Source: Gnetum montanum
Lineage: Eukaryota > Streptophyta > Gnetopsida > Gnetales > Gnetaceae
Reading direction: 5' to 3'
Assembly: GCA_015680685.1 (NCBI GenBank)
Contig: MNCI01020094.1
Span: forward strand, 406,778 to 470,777
DNA length: 64,000 bases
Both the position numbers and the translations under genes were made by a program. The notes below the pieces were generated by a model. That model had not been told where the DNA came from and ran no database searches. It saw only the letters and a program-made list of their open reading frames with translations. This document shows, piece by piece, positions 21,254 through 33,349 of this stretch (positions within the stretch are counted from its first letter, which is position 1; every line of letters begins with the position of its first letter).

Positions 21254-23492
21254 GTGCATGATACTAGGTTTGTTAGTAAATGAATTTTTTTAAAAATGCA
21301 TTATTTTTCATAATTTTGTGAAGTTAATAAAGGAGTTATTGTTATTCTTGTTAATTAAAATTGGGCTAGAAAAGTTTTGAATTCTGGTTTTGATAATCTT
21401 AGAAGAGTTATTTGGATTACTTATCATAGTGAAAAAGGAGACTTTAGACATTATAATATTTATACTCCTAATAATTCAAAAGATTAATTAAAGGTTTGAA
21501 AATATTTTCTATCCCATTAGAGGTAATTTCAATATGGTTGAAAGTTATTTATATGAACGCGATTATCTTCCTCCTAATATGTCTTCTCAAGAAAAAGAAG
21601 ATTGGTGTAATTATAAAGAAAATATTTTCTTTTTAATGTTAGCTTTTTTTTCCCACATTATTAAAATGAAAGGCATTATACTTGGTATACTTCTCAACAA
21701 GGGAATGATAGAATTTATTATGACTTGATAGATTTTACATCTCTAATGTTTCCTTTTGAAAGTTTATAAGAAAGTGCATATAGATGTTACTTTGTAAAAC
21801 CATTTTTCTATTAGCATTTTTCTCTTTGAAATTAATTCTTCCTCCTTTTAAAAGAATGAGGTTTTTTATGAATTTTGACATATTCACAATATCTAGTAAG
21901 AAAAATATTTTGAAGTCTTTATGGAATGCAAAAAAACAAAAAACAAAAAAAAAAAAAAAAAAAAAGCTTGCNTGCTGGTGGTATCAGTCAAATTAAATGG
22001 TGACAACAAACTACTTATAGAGTTAGAAGTTATGCTATATGATTTGAAAAGTAATTTACAAAGCATAAGCATCAAGTTGAAGAAGATCTTGTAGAATCTA
22101 TAAAGTAACTGCAAATTTGTTTAGACTAGAATCTCTTTGATTTTGAAACTCAAAAAGCCTTGGCTAAAGCTCATTATGCTAAATAATGTTAGAATTCTTT
22201 TAAAGCTAAAATTTTTCTAACTAAAGTCACATGGATTAAAAAAAAATTGAAAATAAAAATTATAAGAATGTTTTAAAATTTATAAAAGGAAAGAATTAAG
22301 TACCTAAATTGAAATCATTTTATATAAATGATTCCATCATTAAAGATCTTGAGATTATTAACAATTTTTTAGCAATCATTTTTCTTCTATTTTTTCTTAT
22401 AAAGGTTTTAGCAAGGAATCCTTCTAGGCTTCTAGTACACATATTTCTCATATTATAATAAAAGCACATCAAAGTATTCTTGAAGCAAAAATTAGAGTGG
22501 AAGAAATCAAAGTAGTGAACTTTAGTTTAGTAAATGGTAAACTCTAGGCTTTAATGGTTTTTGAATTAAATTTTTTAATTAGGACATCCTTGGGGATGAT
22601 CTGTTCCATGTTTTCTAAGAAGCTATAAAAAATTTTCTCTTGGTAAAAATATTAATAAAGGTGTGATTTGTATTCTTCCAAATAATGGAAATCTTTAACA
22701 TATTATAAATTGAAAGCCTATTATTCTTATTAATAATTTTTATAAAATTTTAGCTTAATGCATGACTTGTTGAATTTACAAGGTTATTGAAGATATCATC
22801 AGACTTGAGCAAACTGATTTTGTTAAAGGTAGACATATCTTAAATAATGTTATTGTAGCTTGGGATGAAATGTAATCACCTTCTAATATTAACTAATACA
22901 TTATTTTTATTAAGTTAGATTATGCCAAAGCTTATCATAGGATTGAATATAATTCCATTATTTCTTATCTCTATAAATTAGAATTTGGTAATTATTTAAT
23001 TTGTCTTGTTTGTACCTTGCTTACTCATGGTAATGCTTAAGTTGCTACTAATTTTGGATTAAGTTCCTCCTTTTCTCTTCAATGGTCAGTTTGTTAAGGT
23101 TGTTCTCTAGCTCCCTATTTTTTACTATTATTGCAAAATTTCTTTCACATAATATACATTATGATCTACAAAAGAATGTCATTAAAGGACTTTTAATTGA
23201 TAATCAAGGTATGTATTTGATGAACATGAACTTTGTAGATATTTCTTTTTTTGTGATCAATAATTCTCTGTAACATATTAATACTCTTTTAACTAGAGTG
23301 GAGAATTATTGCATGTTATTTGGTTCTTGGATTAATTAACAAAAATCTACTATTTATTATAATGGTAATATTGATGAGTGAATTACTCTCAAGCCTTAAA
23401 AAATCTTGAAAAAAGAATCTATCTTTAAAATTTGAGGAATGTCTTTTTATTTTCAGTTGAATCTTACTAATTTTTTGGAATTGTGTGGTTGA
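21254..23492 (+). pseudogene. LINE-A ORF2: endonuclease to reverse transcriptase
   Basis: The endonuclease shows as NSGFDNLRRVIWITYHSEKG then YNIYTPNNS and GNFNMVE (about 21380-21540), matching GVCSIYAPNDS and GGDFNMME in LINE-D. The reverse transcriptase shows as TDFVKGRHILNNVIVAWDEM and IKVDYAKAYHRIEYNSI (about 22810-22960). The catalytic FADD box has become NMNFVDISFF (about 23227-23255). Frames are broken throughout. A run of about 22 A and a single N lie at 21946-21972. Confidence 0.75.
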
Positions 23493-24319
23493 TGATGAGT
23501 CATCATTTGGGTGACCACGATATCATGGTAGCGATATCGCATCTGCGATATTACAGCCCAACTGTGATATTGCATACGCAATATCACAACATGTCTCCTC
23601 ATCTATAAATAAGAGGTAGACAGATGAGTAAGTTAGTTCTAGTTTAGAGTTAGTTTTGATTTTAGTTTTCATTTTTCCTCTCAACCCTTTTCCTCTTAGT
23701 GTATGCCCACAGTGTGGTGATTGTAATTGTATGACATCCTTTATTCGAGTGTGACATACTTGGACATGCACATGACTAGAAATAAAGATCGAGATTACTT
23801 CATCATTGTAGCATTCACTTAGTTTAATCATTTAATTAATTGTTATTTACTACTTTCCTAGTTAATCTCTCTCACCCTTAAACTCATGTTAAAATGCAGA
23901 ATGAGTATGACTTCATTACGAGCATTTAAGTGTGACTACTTGGTAACCTAGTAGTGTACCTAGGATCTGTGCTTGGTAATCCCAGTAGTAGTAGTCGTGC
24001 ACGAAGTACAAGATGTGTACGGATGGTCAAGGAACAGATGCTCATCACGCTTAGGCTAGCTTAGATTCTTTTTCACCCTTTCTCTTTTAGTGTAGATAAT
24101 ATTACCTTCCATTGCCTTTAGGAGTAGCATTAGGTTAGAAACACATCATACACCTCACTCTGGACTAAACCATATGTGACAAAGTTAATACTAGTCTAGG
24201 TGGGAAGACAACAAACTATGACCTAAGGTTATCTGTCTAGATGCCACAACTAGTATCGGATCATGCATGTAACACTCGTATTCATATGGTTGAGTGTAGG
24301 GGTACCTTGCCACTCATCA
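23493..24319 (+). mobile_element. Solo LTR of the TGATGAG family in LINE-A
   Basis: The LTR is 827 bp from TGATGAG to CTCATCA, with perfect 5-bp target duplications GTTGA at 23488-23492 and 24320-24324. The U3 has GATATCGC/GATATTGC palindromes. A TATA box TATAAATA lies at about 23604-23611. There is no internal sequence, so it is the product of recombination between the two LTRs of a former full element. Confidence 0.92.
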
Positions 24320-25861
24320 GTTGATAAAATTGAAAAGAAGCTTAATAAATGTAAAGAAAAAAAAGCTTATCCTTACTGGTAAGTTTTTAATTATTAAATA
24401 AATGTTTTAATTAACTCCTATTTATTCCTCTAGTTATTGGACTCCTTCTAAAACTTCTTATGGTAGAAGTGATTCTATTATCTGTTAGTTTCTTTGGTAT
24501 GCTAAATAATATAGAAAAGGTTTTTTTAGAGTTACTCGGCCATTTACACTAGTAGAAAGAAAGATGAAGTACTTTGCCTCATTAATTGTTCTAACAATGG
24601 TATTTCTCTTGCAGTAAAATGGACTACAAAGTGCATTAATGGTGATGATGTTTGGATCCTTCTTTTAAGAAATTGCCTTATGCAAGGAAAACCTAAGAAT
24701 GATAATAGTTGGTTTTATAATAACTTTCTTTATTATCTTCTTGTTGCTTAGGCCATTTCTATTTCTAGTTATCCAATTCTTAAAAAAATTTGAAAGACAT
24801 TATGCAAGCTCAGTAAATATTAAAATTACAATCATATTACAGTTTTAGAATACATCCTTAAGCAAATTAGCCCATGGTGGCTTCTTTTTAATGAAGGAAC
24901 TTAAGCCACTAATGAATCTAGATTGTGTACCATTTCAAGTAAATTTGATATCATAACAACTTCTTTTCTATGTATGCATGATAGATGGATTACTTGAAAT
25001 GAAGCTTCTAGCCTCTATAGTTTGAATAGAAAGAGAAAAAAGAATTTTGAAAAGTTAATTTTTAATCTTAAAAATTAATTTAAATTTTATAACAATTTAC
25101 AATAGGCTTTTCTAAATGTTCTTTTGTAGTGATGGGGGATTTATTTTTCTATTTAATTCAAAAGTTTCTTATGAGATTATTACAAGAAGGATTTATTTAT
25201 AACAAATTCAATAAGTCTTGAAAAATGCAATTATCATCGTACTCTTGGATGAGGAAAATGAAAGATATTTGGAGAGCTCCTACATTTCCTAAAAATTATA
25301 TATTTTTTGTAGTGTCTTATTCATCAAGGTTTTTCTATTAGCACTCATCTTAAATATACGTGAAATGTTCCTCTTCAATGTTCTCTTTGTAGAAGTAAAG
25401 ACTCATTTTCATATGATTTTAAAGTGTTCTTTTGCTCAACATGCTTGAAAATGGATATCTAGAATTTCTAATAACTTTCAAGCAAGCATTAATGAAGTCA
25501 TTCTTGGTGATCAACCTAATTTATCTACTTTGTTTCTTTCTTTGCATTTAGAAATGCCTTTGACCACTTGTTTTCTACTCTATTTGAAAGCTTTAGTGTA
25601 TAGTTATTTTCTAGCAACAAGAGCATAACTATGATATCTCTTTAGGAGTAAAATATTGGCTTCTCAAAAATGTCACTTTTTAGCTACAATTTTAAGGAAA
25701 CAAGTAATTTTTTTTTACAATATTAAATCTTTTTATTTATAGGGCTCCAAGTTGGAAATATTTCAGCTTTTATTTCTATTTATTCTTTATTTCTGAATAA
25801 TGTATTCTTTTATCTTTAGAGAGAGCTTTCCTCTTCTCTTTACAAAAAACCTTTTAGTCAG
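24320..25861 (+). pseudogene. LINE-A ORF2 C-terminal part and 3' region
   Basis: A degenerate zf-RVT domain is readable around 25260-25450 (APTFPKNYIFFV, then QCSLCRSKDS). The part from about 25600 to 25861 is non-coding and matches LINE-B 54660-54340 in reverse. It is cut by C1 at 25861 and resumes at 48862. Confidence 0.68.
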
Positions 25862-27380
25862 TGTTGAAGATAATTTGAGATGTGTCCTCATATGGATAAT
25901 CATTGCTCTCAATTTTAGGTTTCATGTCATGTTTAATTTGGAGTCATGTAATATTTCAAGTTTTTAAAATTTAGAAGTCATAAGGAGTCATTAGAAGTTA
26001 GTTTTTAATTTACAAAGTTTAAAGTTTATGTTTTATTTTATGTAAGTGCATGTGCACACTTCACTTTTGTAATGGATCATTTATGCCACATGTAATCCTT
26101 ATCGAAGTAAGACATTCTCAAAAGGTATAAAAAGAAGTCCTCTTCTTCACTGTAAACTTGATGAGAGCACTTTTTTCCTAGTTGAAGGTGAATAGAAGAG
26201 ACGAAGTGTGTTGGTGGTTCTCTAAGTTTCTTTGTGTGCATTTTATTTTTACTCTTTCATTCTCATAACATGAATTTCTCACAATGAATTAAGATCCTCA
26301 TAATTATCTCATCCAATTTCTCATTATGTTCTCATAATTTCTCGCAATCTCATCTAATTTTCTTATTCTTATAATTATATCTCTTAATTTTCAATTTATA
26401 TTTCTTAGTTTTACAAGCATTTAAGCTAAATGTGAAAGTTCATATTTATGTTTGAAGAATCTATATTTTAGAAGCTCAAGTAGAAGTGTTTGATGATTTG
26501 AATGGACAATTTTAACAAGGATTTCTTCCATTTCTTATTGTAGAAGATTTGCATGTTGAAGAATATATTATTTTTTCATTTGAATTAGTGTTTTATGTTA
26601 ATTTGTGAAGGTTTTGGATAGCTCTTTTTGGATTTTCATCATCTTTACCATCTCTTTCAAAATTTCAAAAGCATATGATGTTGTAAGTCAAATTTAGCAT
26701 TAAGGATTAATAGATCTAGTGTTGTCTCATAGTTCTAGGCATTAGAATTCTAGATCTAAGCCCTTATAAGGTTGAGTTATCATTTTCTCTTAAGAATATT
26801 ATACTCACAAGTCATTTTAAAGTTTTAGTTGTGAATTCATTTGCTTGTCAGCTTTTGAAGTTATATGTTGGTCTATGTTGTATCATGGCACTATGGCCAA
26901 AGTTTGAAGAAGATTTGATGTAATTTGTTCTTGAATCGGGCTTGTTTTGGACTCGTATTTTCAAGTTGAAGGTCTTTTGAATTTTTCATCACTCTAGCGA
27001 TACGAAATTGATATAATTTTTAATATATCAATTTTTCTGTCGCTGCCACGATAGAAGTTTGATTCGTAGCCTATTGATTTATTATCACTTCCATGATAAT
27101 GTTTAGTTTGCAGCCTATCGATTTGTTATCGTTTCCGTGAAAAAAATTGATAAAGCGAATATTATTGCCATGATAAAGTATGATAAGTTTGTAGAACATT
27201 CTACAGAGTTTATCGTAGCCATCTTGCCCCAATGATTAAAGTTTGATAATAAGAAATAGATCTCCATTTTTAGTCAGCCCGGTGATGTCCAATGATAGCA
27301 TTAGAATTTGTAAGTAATTTCATTGAGGCATTTTGGTTCACAATTTTTGGTGCTTGATCTTCTATTGCTAATCTTTGATA
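25862..27380 (+). repeat. C1 5' LTR
   Basis: About 1519 bp beginning TGTTGAAGAT and ending near TTTGATA. The expected CA end has decayed. A TATA box TATAAAAA is at 26126-26133. Bases 27047-27130 hold two copies of a unit of about 46 bp containing GCAGCCTATCGATT or GTAGCCTATTGATT. Confidence 0.85.
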
Positions 27381-27381
27381 G

Positions 27382-27396
27382 TGGTGCTGGAGCTTT
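27382..27396 (+). promoter_or_regulatory. C1 primer-binding site, initiator tRNA-Met type
   Basis: TGGTGCTGGAGCTTT resembles the usual copia site TGGTATCAGAGC, which pairs with initiator tRNA-Met. It lies directly after the LTR. Confidence 0.6.
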
Positions 27397-27405
27397 GCTT
27401 TCCCA

Positions 27406-28460
27406 TGGCTATCAAAGAAATCCCTAGATGTTCATTAATCTTCCATGGTAGTCAAGATTTTGTTTATTAGTCTCATCACATGAAAGCCCTCTTACAAATT
27501 TAAGAAGTATAGTCTTATGTTGAAAATGACTATTAAATCCCCCCTAAGTTGCAAAATATGTCAAGAAAACAAAGGAAGACTTCCAATAAAGAAAACATGA
27601 CAAATGCATTTGTAAAAATGATAATTGTCTCAAGTGTGAGGAAAGTAATTAGAAGAAAGATTGTTCTTAAAGAAACTTCCATAGAATGTTGGGAAGAACT
27701 CCAAAATGAATACAAAGGCAGTGATGCAAATAGGAAGACCCAGAAGTTGAGAGTTAGGCTTGAATTTGATAACATGAAGGTGCTGAAGGATAAGCTACTT
27801 GACCACTTTTTTGAAAGATTCACTATGTGTTTAAGAAACATTGATGACTACAATTGCAACTATTCCATGGAATAAAAGAAAAACAATGTGATTTCAATAC
27901 TTTATGATGATTATAGATTTATTAATTTTTTTGAGACCACTATTCAAATCAAGGATCTCTTTACATACATCATTGAAGAATTTATTACAAGTTCAAAGGT
28001 GCTTTAAGAGCTAGAAAACAAGTTATCATCTAGGCAAGAGAATGCTTATGTTCAAAATTCTCAATCATCAAGAGGAAAGGAAAGTTTAAGAAGAAAAATA
28101 GGAAGATCAAACTTTCAAAGAGGGGATAGATCATATCATGATTAGAGAAATTCATCCATGATTAGAGGGCACAAAAGTTTAGAGGTGGATTTCAAGAGGT
28201 TGAGGTAATTCAAGAGAAAGAGCCTCATTTAGAGGAGGAAGATTAAATTTCTAAGGATTCTATCCAGTAATTATAACACACCATCTTTATTAATTCCATG
28301 ACATAAATTTTGCAAAAAGAAGAATCATTATGAAGATATATGTTGGTAAGAATTGAATATTCAAAATCTCACAATTTAAGATACCTCTAAGTCCAATTAA
28401 AGTGATGATCAATTAAGTCAATTCAAGACAAGAGAAAGCAATTCAATGATGACAAGGATA
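27406..28460 (+). pseudogene. C1 gag (UBN2-type)
   Basis: The likely start is MAIKEIPRCSLIFHG at about 27405. An open part (27549-27875) carries the UBN2 pattern ECWEELQNEYKGSD..RKTQKLRVRLEFDNMK. A zinc knuckle near 28290-28340 reads stop-HKFCKKKNHYEDICW: the first Cys has become a stop and the rest fits CX2CX4HX4C. Gag packages the element RNA. Stops at several points. Confidence 0.8.
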
Positions 28461-28499
28461 ATTCTAACTTTGTGACCTTTTATATTTCTAAATAAATTA

Positions 28500-30478
28500 C
28501 TTCTACTACATGAATTATAAATAGTGGGTGCAGCAATCACATGATATCTAATAAAGCTTTTTTTTGTTGAATTTAAGGAGGATTCCAATTTAGGCTCAAG
28601 TAAGATTAGTGATGGAGCATTTGTAAAAACTCAAGGCATTGGTAAGACTAATTAATCTTGATGATGAAAGTTTTGTGAATGTTCATGATGTTTTTTATGT
28701 TTTCTAGTGTCAAATTCATTTTTATTAATCGGTCAAATACAAAGGAATGGAAACAAGGTTGTGTTTGAAACTAATATCTACATAATTTCAAACTCTAGGA
28801 GATTGATTAATAAAATTCCAATGTTAGAAAATTAGATTTATTATTTTGGGGTTATGAAATCAAATGAAGATGGGAGGAACTTAGCCAAACATAAGTTGGC
28901 AAGGCTTTGGCATTAGAGGCTTGGTCATGCCTCTTATCAAAATATGATCAAATTAGTAAAAAATCAAGTAGGTGTTAGCATTTGATGAGATACCTCAAGA
29001 AGCATGTGATGCTTGCATGAAGTGTAAGCAAAAGATTCTTCCACACTCTTCAAGCATTAAAAGAAGGAGTAGGTCTTTAGAGCTTTTCCATATGGATGTT
29101 GTGGGTTCAATGTTCACTATTACACATGGTGGAGGCAAGTATTTCATGGTCATTATAGATGATTTTTTAAAGTATGCATGGTCTTCGATTATCCATTTTA
29201 AGAATGAAGTTTTTGATATTTTTTGAAATTTTAAGAAGCTCATTGAGAATAAACGTAGGTTGAAAATTAAAGCTATTAGAAGTGATAGATGAGGTGAGTT
29301 TGTGAATACTCATTTTGATGAATTTTGTATTGCTCATTAAATATTCAAACAAACAACTTATGATTATGAGTCACAAAGTAATGATGTGGCTAAAAGGAGA
29401 AATTGTGTCATTCAAGAAATGTCTAGATATCTTTTGAAGCATGCGGAAATGAAGATACTCATATGGCTACGTATCTTTTGAACATGTTGATTACTTCTGC
29501 AAATGTTGATAAAACATCCTATAAGTTGTTGTATGAGAAGGTTCCAAATTTGTCTTATTTGAAAAACTTTGGTTGTGTTTATGTTAAAATTCCCAATGCA
29601 TTATTACCCAAGCTTGATGATAGGGGTAGAAAAATATATTTTGTTTGGTTATGATTCTAAGTCCAATGGCTATAAATGTTTTGATCTAATTAAGAAGAAA
29701 TGGCATTTATCTAGGAGTATCATGTTTGATGAAAAAAAATTATAATTGACTTATTTTTAACAGAGAAATTATAGAAAAATCATAGGAAGCTTATGAACCA
29801 AGACCTTGGATGATAAGAAATCACCCATCTAGCTTGATGCTTGATTCAATTTTAAGAGGATGTTTAGAAGATCATAAGTTATAGCTCATGTTGCGTATTC
29901 AACACTTGTGCATGGGTCCAAAAAAGTCAAGAAGGCACTTAAATCAAAGAGGTGAAAAGAAGTAATGGAGAAGGGATACAAGTTAATCATGAAAAATTAG
30001 ACATGAACACTTATAAAGAAGCCAAGTGATAAGAGTGTTATTGATAGAAAATGGATGTTTAAAACTAAATATAATTAATTTGTTAATGTCTCTTCATATA
30101 AAGCTAAATTGGTAGTGAGAGGTTGTAAGCAATGAAAGAGTATTGATTATGATGAATTTTTTGCACTAGTGGCTAGATTTGAAATAATCAACCTTATGAT
30201 TTCTATTGCTACTCATTTGAATATTAAATTACTTCAAATGAATGTAAACTTACAATTTTTGAATTATAAGTTTATGTTTTGAAAAATAAGTTTATGTTTT
30301 ACAACTTGAAGGTTTTGAAATTCAATGTGAAGAGCATAAATTATGTCAATTAAATAAAGCACTCTTTGGACTCAAGCAAGCACCAAGAGCTTGATTTAAT
30401 AGAATTAATGATTTCTTCCTCAAGAGTGCATATAAACCTTGTTTGTTTGAGTCCACACTTTATTTCAAGCATAGTAAT
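28500..30478 (+). pseudogene. C1 pol, first part: protease, integrase, start of reverse transcriptase
   Basis: The protease site near 28515-28550 reads IINSGCSNHM, where copia has D-S-G; the catalytic Asp is Asn. GAG_pre-integrase is RLGHASYQNM (about 28915). The integrase core has FHMDVVG (first Asp, 29087) and RSDR-stop-GEF (second Asp, about 29280). NDVAKRRN is found where ERKN is usual, so the catalytic Glu is Lys. The RT start includes YDEFFALVARFEIINL and LLQMNVN (Asp to Asn), then GLKQAPRA near 30370. N3 interrupts at 30478 just before the YVDD region. Confidence 0.82.
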
Positions 30479-31279
30479 TGATGAGTGGCGAGATACCCCT
30501 ACACTCAACCATATGAATACGAGCGTAGCACGTGAGATCTAGTCGAACTCTGCAGTCTAAGTGCCTACACCCCCCATGGAACACTTAGGGTTAATTATTC
30601 GTTGTCTTCCCAAACTTACTTGTAGTTGTCACGGTGTATGGTTAAGCAAGTATGAGGTATATGATTTTTATGCTTTTTATGTTTTATGTCTCCTATGCTA
30701 ACAAGATGAAGGGTTGAAAAACTAATTACTAACTCTAACTAATGAACTAAGTCTAAATTACCTAGTGTCAGCATCCATTCCCACTTACCGTACACACCTT
30801 GAACAAATGCAACTGTGGTTACCAAACACTAATCGTTGCTAGGATCACCACGCGTAATGCACATGCTCGAAGTGGTCGTACTGAGGCACCTAACTAGGAG
30901 GAAAGGGTTGAGAAGGAACATAGTAAATAACAGGTAATAAATAATAATAAAGAAATCCTATTCCATGCACTGCAAGGTTTATCCATGAAGCTCATCTTTA
31001 TTGCTGGACATAAACTTGTTTTCAGGTACAATGTTTGCTCGAATAAAGATCCATTCACTTTGGGACTACTACTGCGGGCACATGGAAAATATTCTATCTC
31101 TGGAGTGATCAATCTGCCAGAGTTTCCCTACTGTCTAGCCTAGGATGAGAAAACAAGGGAGAGCCACCTCTTATTTATAGATACGATGGCACACTGTGAT
31201 ATCGCATACACGATATCGCAGGGGAAGACATGATATCGCGTACACGATATCATGGCCCATGTGATATCACATCCCATCA
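30479..31279 (-). repeat. N3 3' LTR
   Basis: The LTR is 801 bp, from TGATGAG to CCCATCA. On the minus strand the U3 holds GCGATATCGCG-type palindromes (about 31190-31270). The TATA box TATAAATA is at 31179-31172. Confidence 0.9.
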
Positions 31280-32014
31280 TACCCCCATGACTAAATGAAA
31301 ACTTGTGCTCGAGTTCCTTACAATAATATCAGGAAGGTATGGGATTATTGAGTCAAATGAAACTAATGGGATGACATGTGAATGGATCATCATTATAAGA
31401 CACAACAGACTGGTGTTCATGACAACAAGGGTGAACACCTTATTACATTGACATCAGGCCTCATTTAGTAGCTGAGAGAAAAGAGAAGAGAGAAGAGAGA
31501 AGAAGAGTTGCTATTGCCAATGCCTAGATTACACTTTTCATTGTCCATTCGTAAGCGTGCCATTGATCTTACTCCTTGCATAGCTGCTTTAGCATTGCTC
31601 CATTCCAAGTGTTCCCTCCAAATCCTATCCATTATTACATGATCGCTATCTGCACACACAACATAGGCTTGTATTAGCAAGGGTAGATGAATTTCAATGT
31701 GGGTAATACCTTGCTTTGGTGTAAGTCCATTGGCTAGGTTGTGGTATGGCTGATTACGGATCTAGAGATATATAAATGATGACCACCAAACATGTAGGGG
31801 TTAGGAGAAAATCGAAAAAATTAGGCCCCGTAGCCCCATGACTAATCGCGAACCTCTGGTAGCGAGAGAATGGAAAAAGAAAATGAATAAGAAAGATGAA
31901 AAAAAAGAGACAACTAAGACATTGATAAAATGGATGTCAAGATGGAAATGAACAAAACAAAATGGATTGCAAAATGTTAAGGGAAAGAAGTTAACTAGTG
32001 CATCAAATAGGAAT

Positions 32015-32060
32015 GCCAGTGGATCCTCCCCAAAGTAGGCTCATGCCCTTAATGCCCTAA
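32015..32060 (-). other. Conserved non-coding block, N3 copy
   Basis: Contains GTGGATCCTCCCCAAAGTAG then ATGCCCTTAATGCCC. Two changes separate its core from the N4 and N5 copies. Confidence 0.6.
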
Positions 32061-33121
32061 CAAACCCACATTCAAAGAGTCTGTAGGCTCTGGGAATGTC
32101 CTTTGAAACAAGAGTTAAAGTCTTAACCGTAAAAAATTACCAAAAATAAAACAATGCATCTACCAAAACATACAATAATGATACAACCGACAATGAGGTG
32201 AACAATGGAGAGAAAGATGGAGAGAAGAGAATGGAATGGAATCCCAAGAACAAGGTGGTGTACAGCCCTTTGTGTGTTTCATGATTAATGTGACTTGGCA
32301 AATCTCATTCCAACTCCGGCCTCAAACCAATCACATCCAGTGTCTTTGCATCAACGCACTTGGCCAAACCATCCACTTGAATAACAATAATGCTTCCTCC
32401 AAGAGCCACCACCATTCCGATGAAACAAAGGAGAGAATGAAAAGCGAGAAGGGGCCTTAGTTAGAGGGAACACTTTTTGTTCCATAACCAGTGCTTGGAG
32501 CCCAAGAGATTATTTTGTCTAAGGGGTGTGATTTGAATTCTCACTTTTTCTTTTCTTTCTTGTTTGTTTTTTTTCTTTTTCTCTTTGTTTTTTTTGTTTT
32601 ATATTTTTATGCATGAGAACCACACTATGCAAAGATTTCTTATTTTTATTGTCTCAGCTTCCGATAATTAGGTACCATCGGAATGGCGAAAAAACTCAAG
32701 AAGAAAACATCCAAGCACCCAAGAGAATGGCCAACACAAATGCATCAAGTTCCCTTGAAGTCACACCCTTTTCAAATCTTGAGTCCTTCCTTAGTTTGAG
32801 AAATACCCAATCACTAATTCGTTAAAGTTCTTATTAGAAAGAAACTGTACATTTCCAAGCTAAGAGAGACTATAGACTTTGGTGGATGGATGGATGAAGT
32901 GGATTCATTGCCTGCCATATCAAAAGAACATACCTTAGTATCAACATCATAACTTAAAGGTAAAAATCAAACATTAGCAATCGAATGGAAAAACAGTTCA
33001 CACCATTGTGGAGAACACTTATTGGGTGACAAACTTACAAGGTGGATCACATGCGCGCACACACACACACAAATGGAAAAGTATAACGATGTTGTAAAAC
33101 AAAAATAAGAAAAGTTAAAGA

Positions 33122-33298
33122 AATTTGTAAAAAAAAATGTGTAAAAAAAAATGTGAAAGACAAAAATGTGTAAAACAAAAACTTGTAAAACAAAAACATG
33201 TAAGACAAAAATGTGTAAAACAAAAACATGTAAAACAAAAATGTGTAAAACAAAAACTTGTAAAACAAAAACGTGTAAAGAAAACATGTAAAAAAAAC
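33122..33298. repeat. 15-bp tandem array in N3
   Basis: About ten copies of a unit like TGTGTAAAACAAAAA, with CATG, CTTG and CGTG variants at the start of units. N4 has a single-copy version at about 42645-42670, so the array grew in N3 after the two separated. Confidence 0.8.
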
Positions 33299-33349
33299 TA
33301 AAAAGAATTGAGGACCTCCAATGATCAACATAGGTGGCCATCTCCCCCA

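Larger units (their letters stand above)
31280..33349 (-). other. N3 3' non-coding region
   Basis: On the minus strand it lies between the coding part and the 3' LTR and ends in a CATGGGGGTA polypurine tract. It is alignable to N4 40740-42720. It holds the conserved block (32015-32060) and a 15-bp tandem array (33122-33298). A short CA microsatellite at 33055-33071 is also present. No coding pattern is visible. Confidence 0.7.

Noticed and set aside
21940-21972. Poly-A run before an N as the 3' end of a LINE or SINE
   Set aside because: LINE-A coding sequence continues on both sides. The run with a nearby N is more likely an assembly or slippage problem than an element end.
30894-31112. Similar 72-codon frames at 30894-31112 and 37213-37431 as a conserved small gene
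   Set aside because: They lie in the two LTRs of N3 and are similar only because LTRs are copies of each other.
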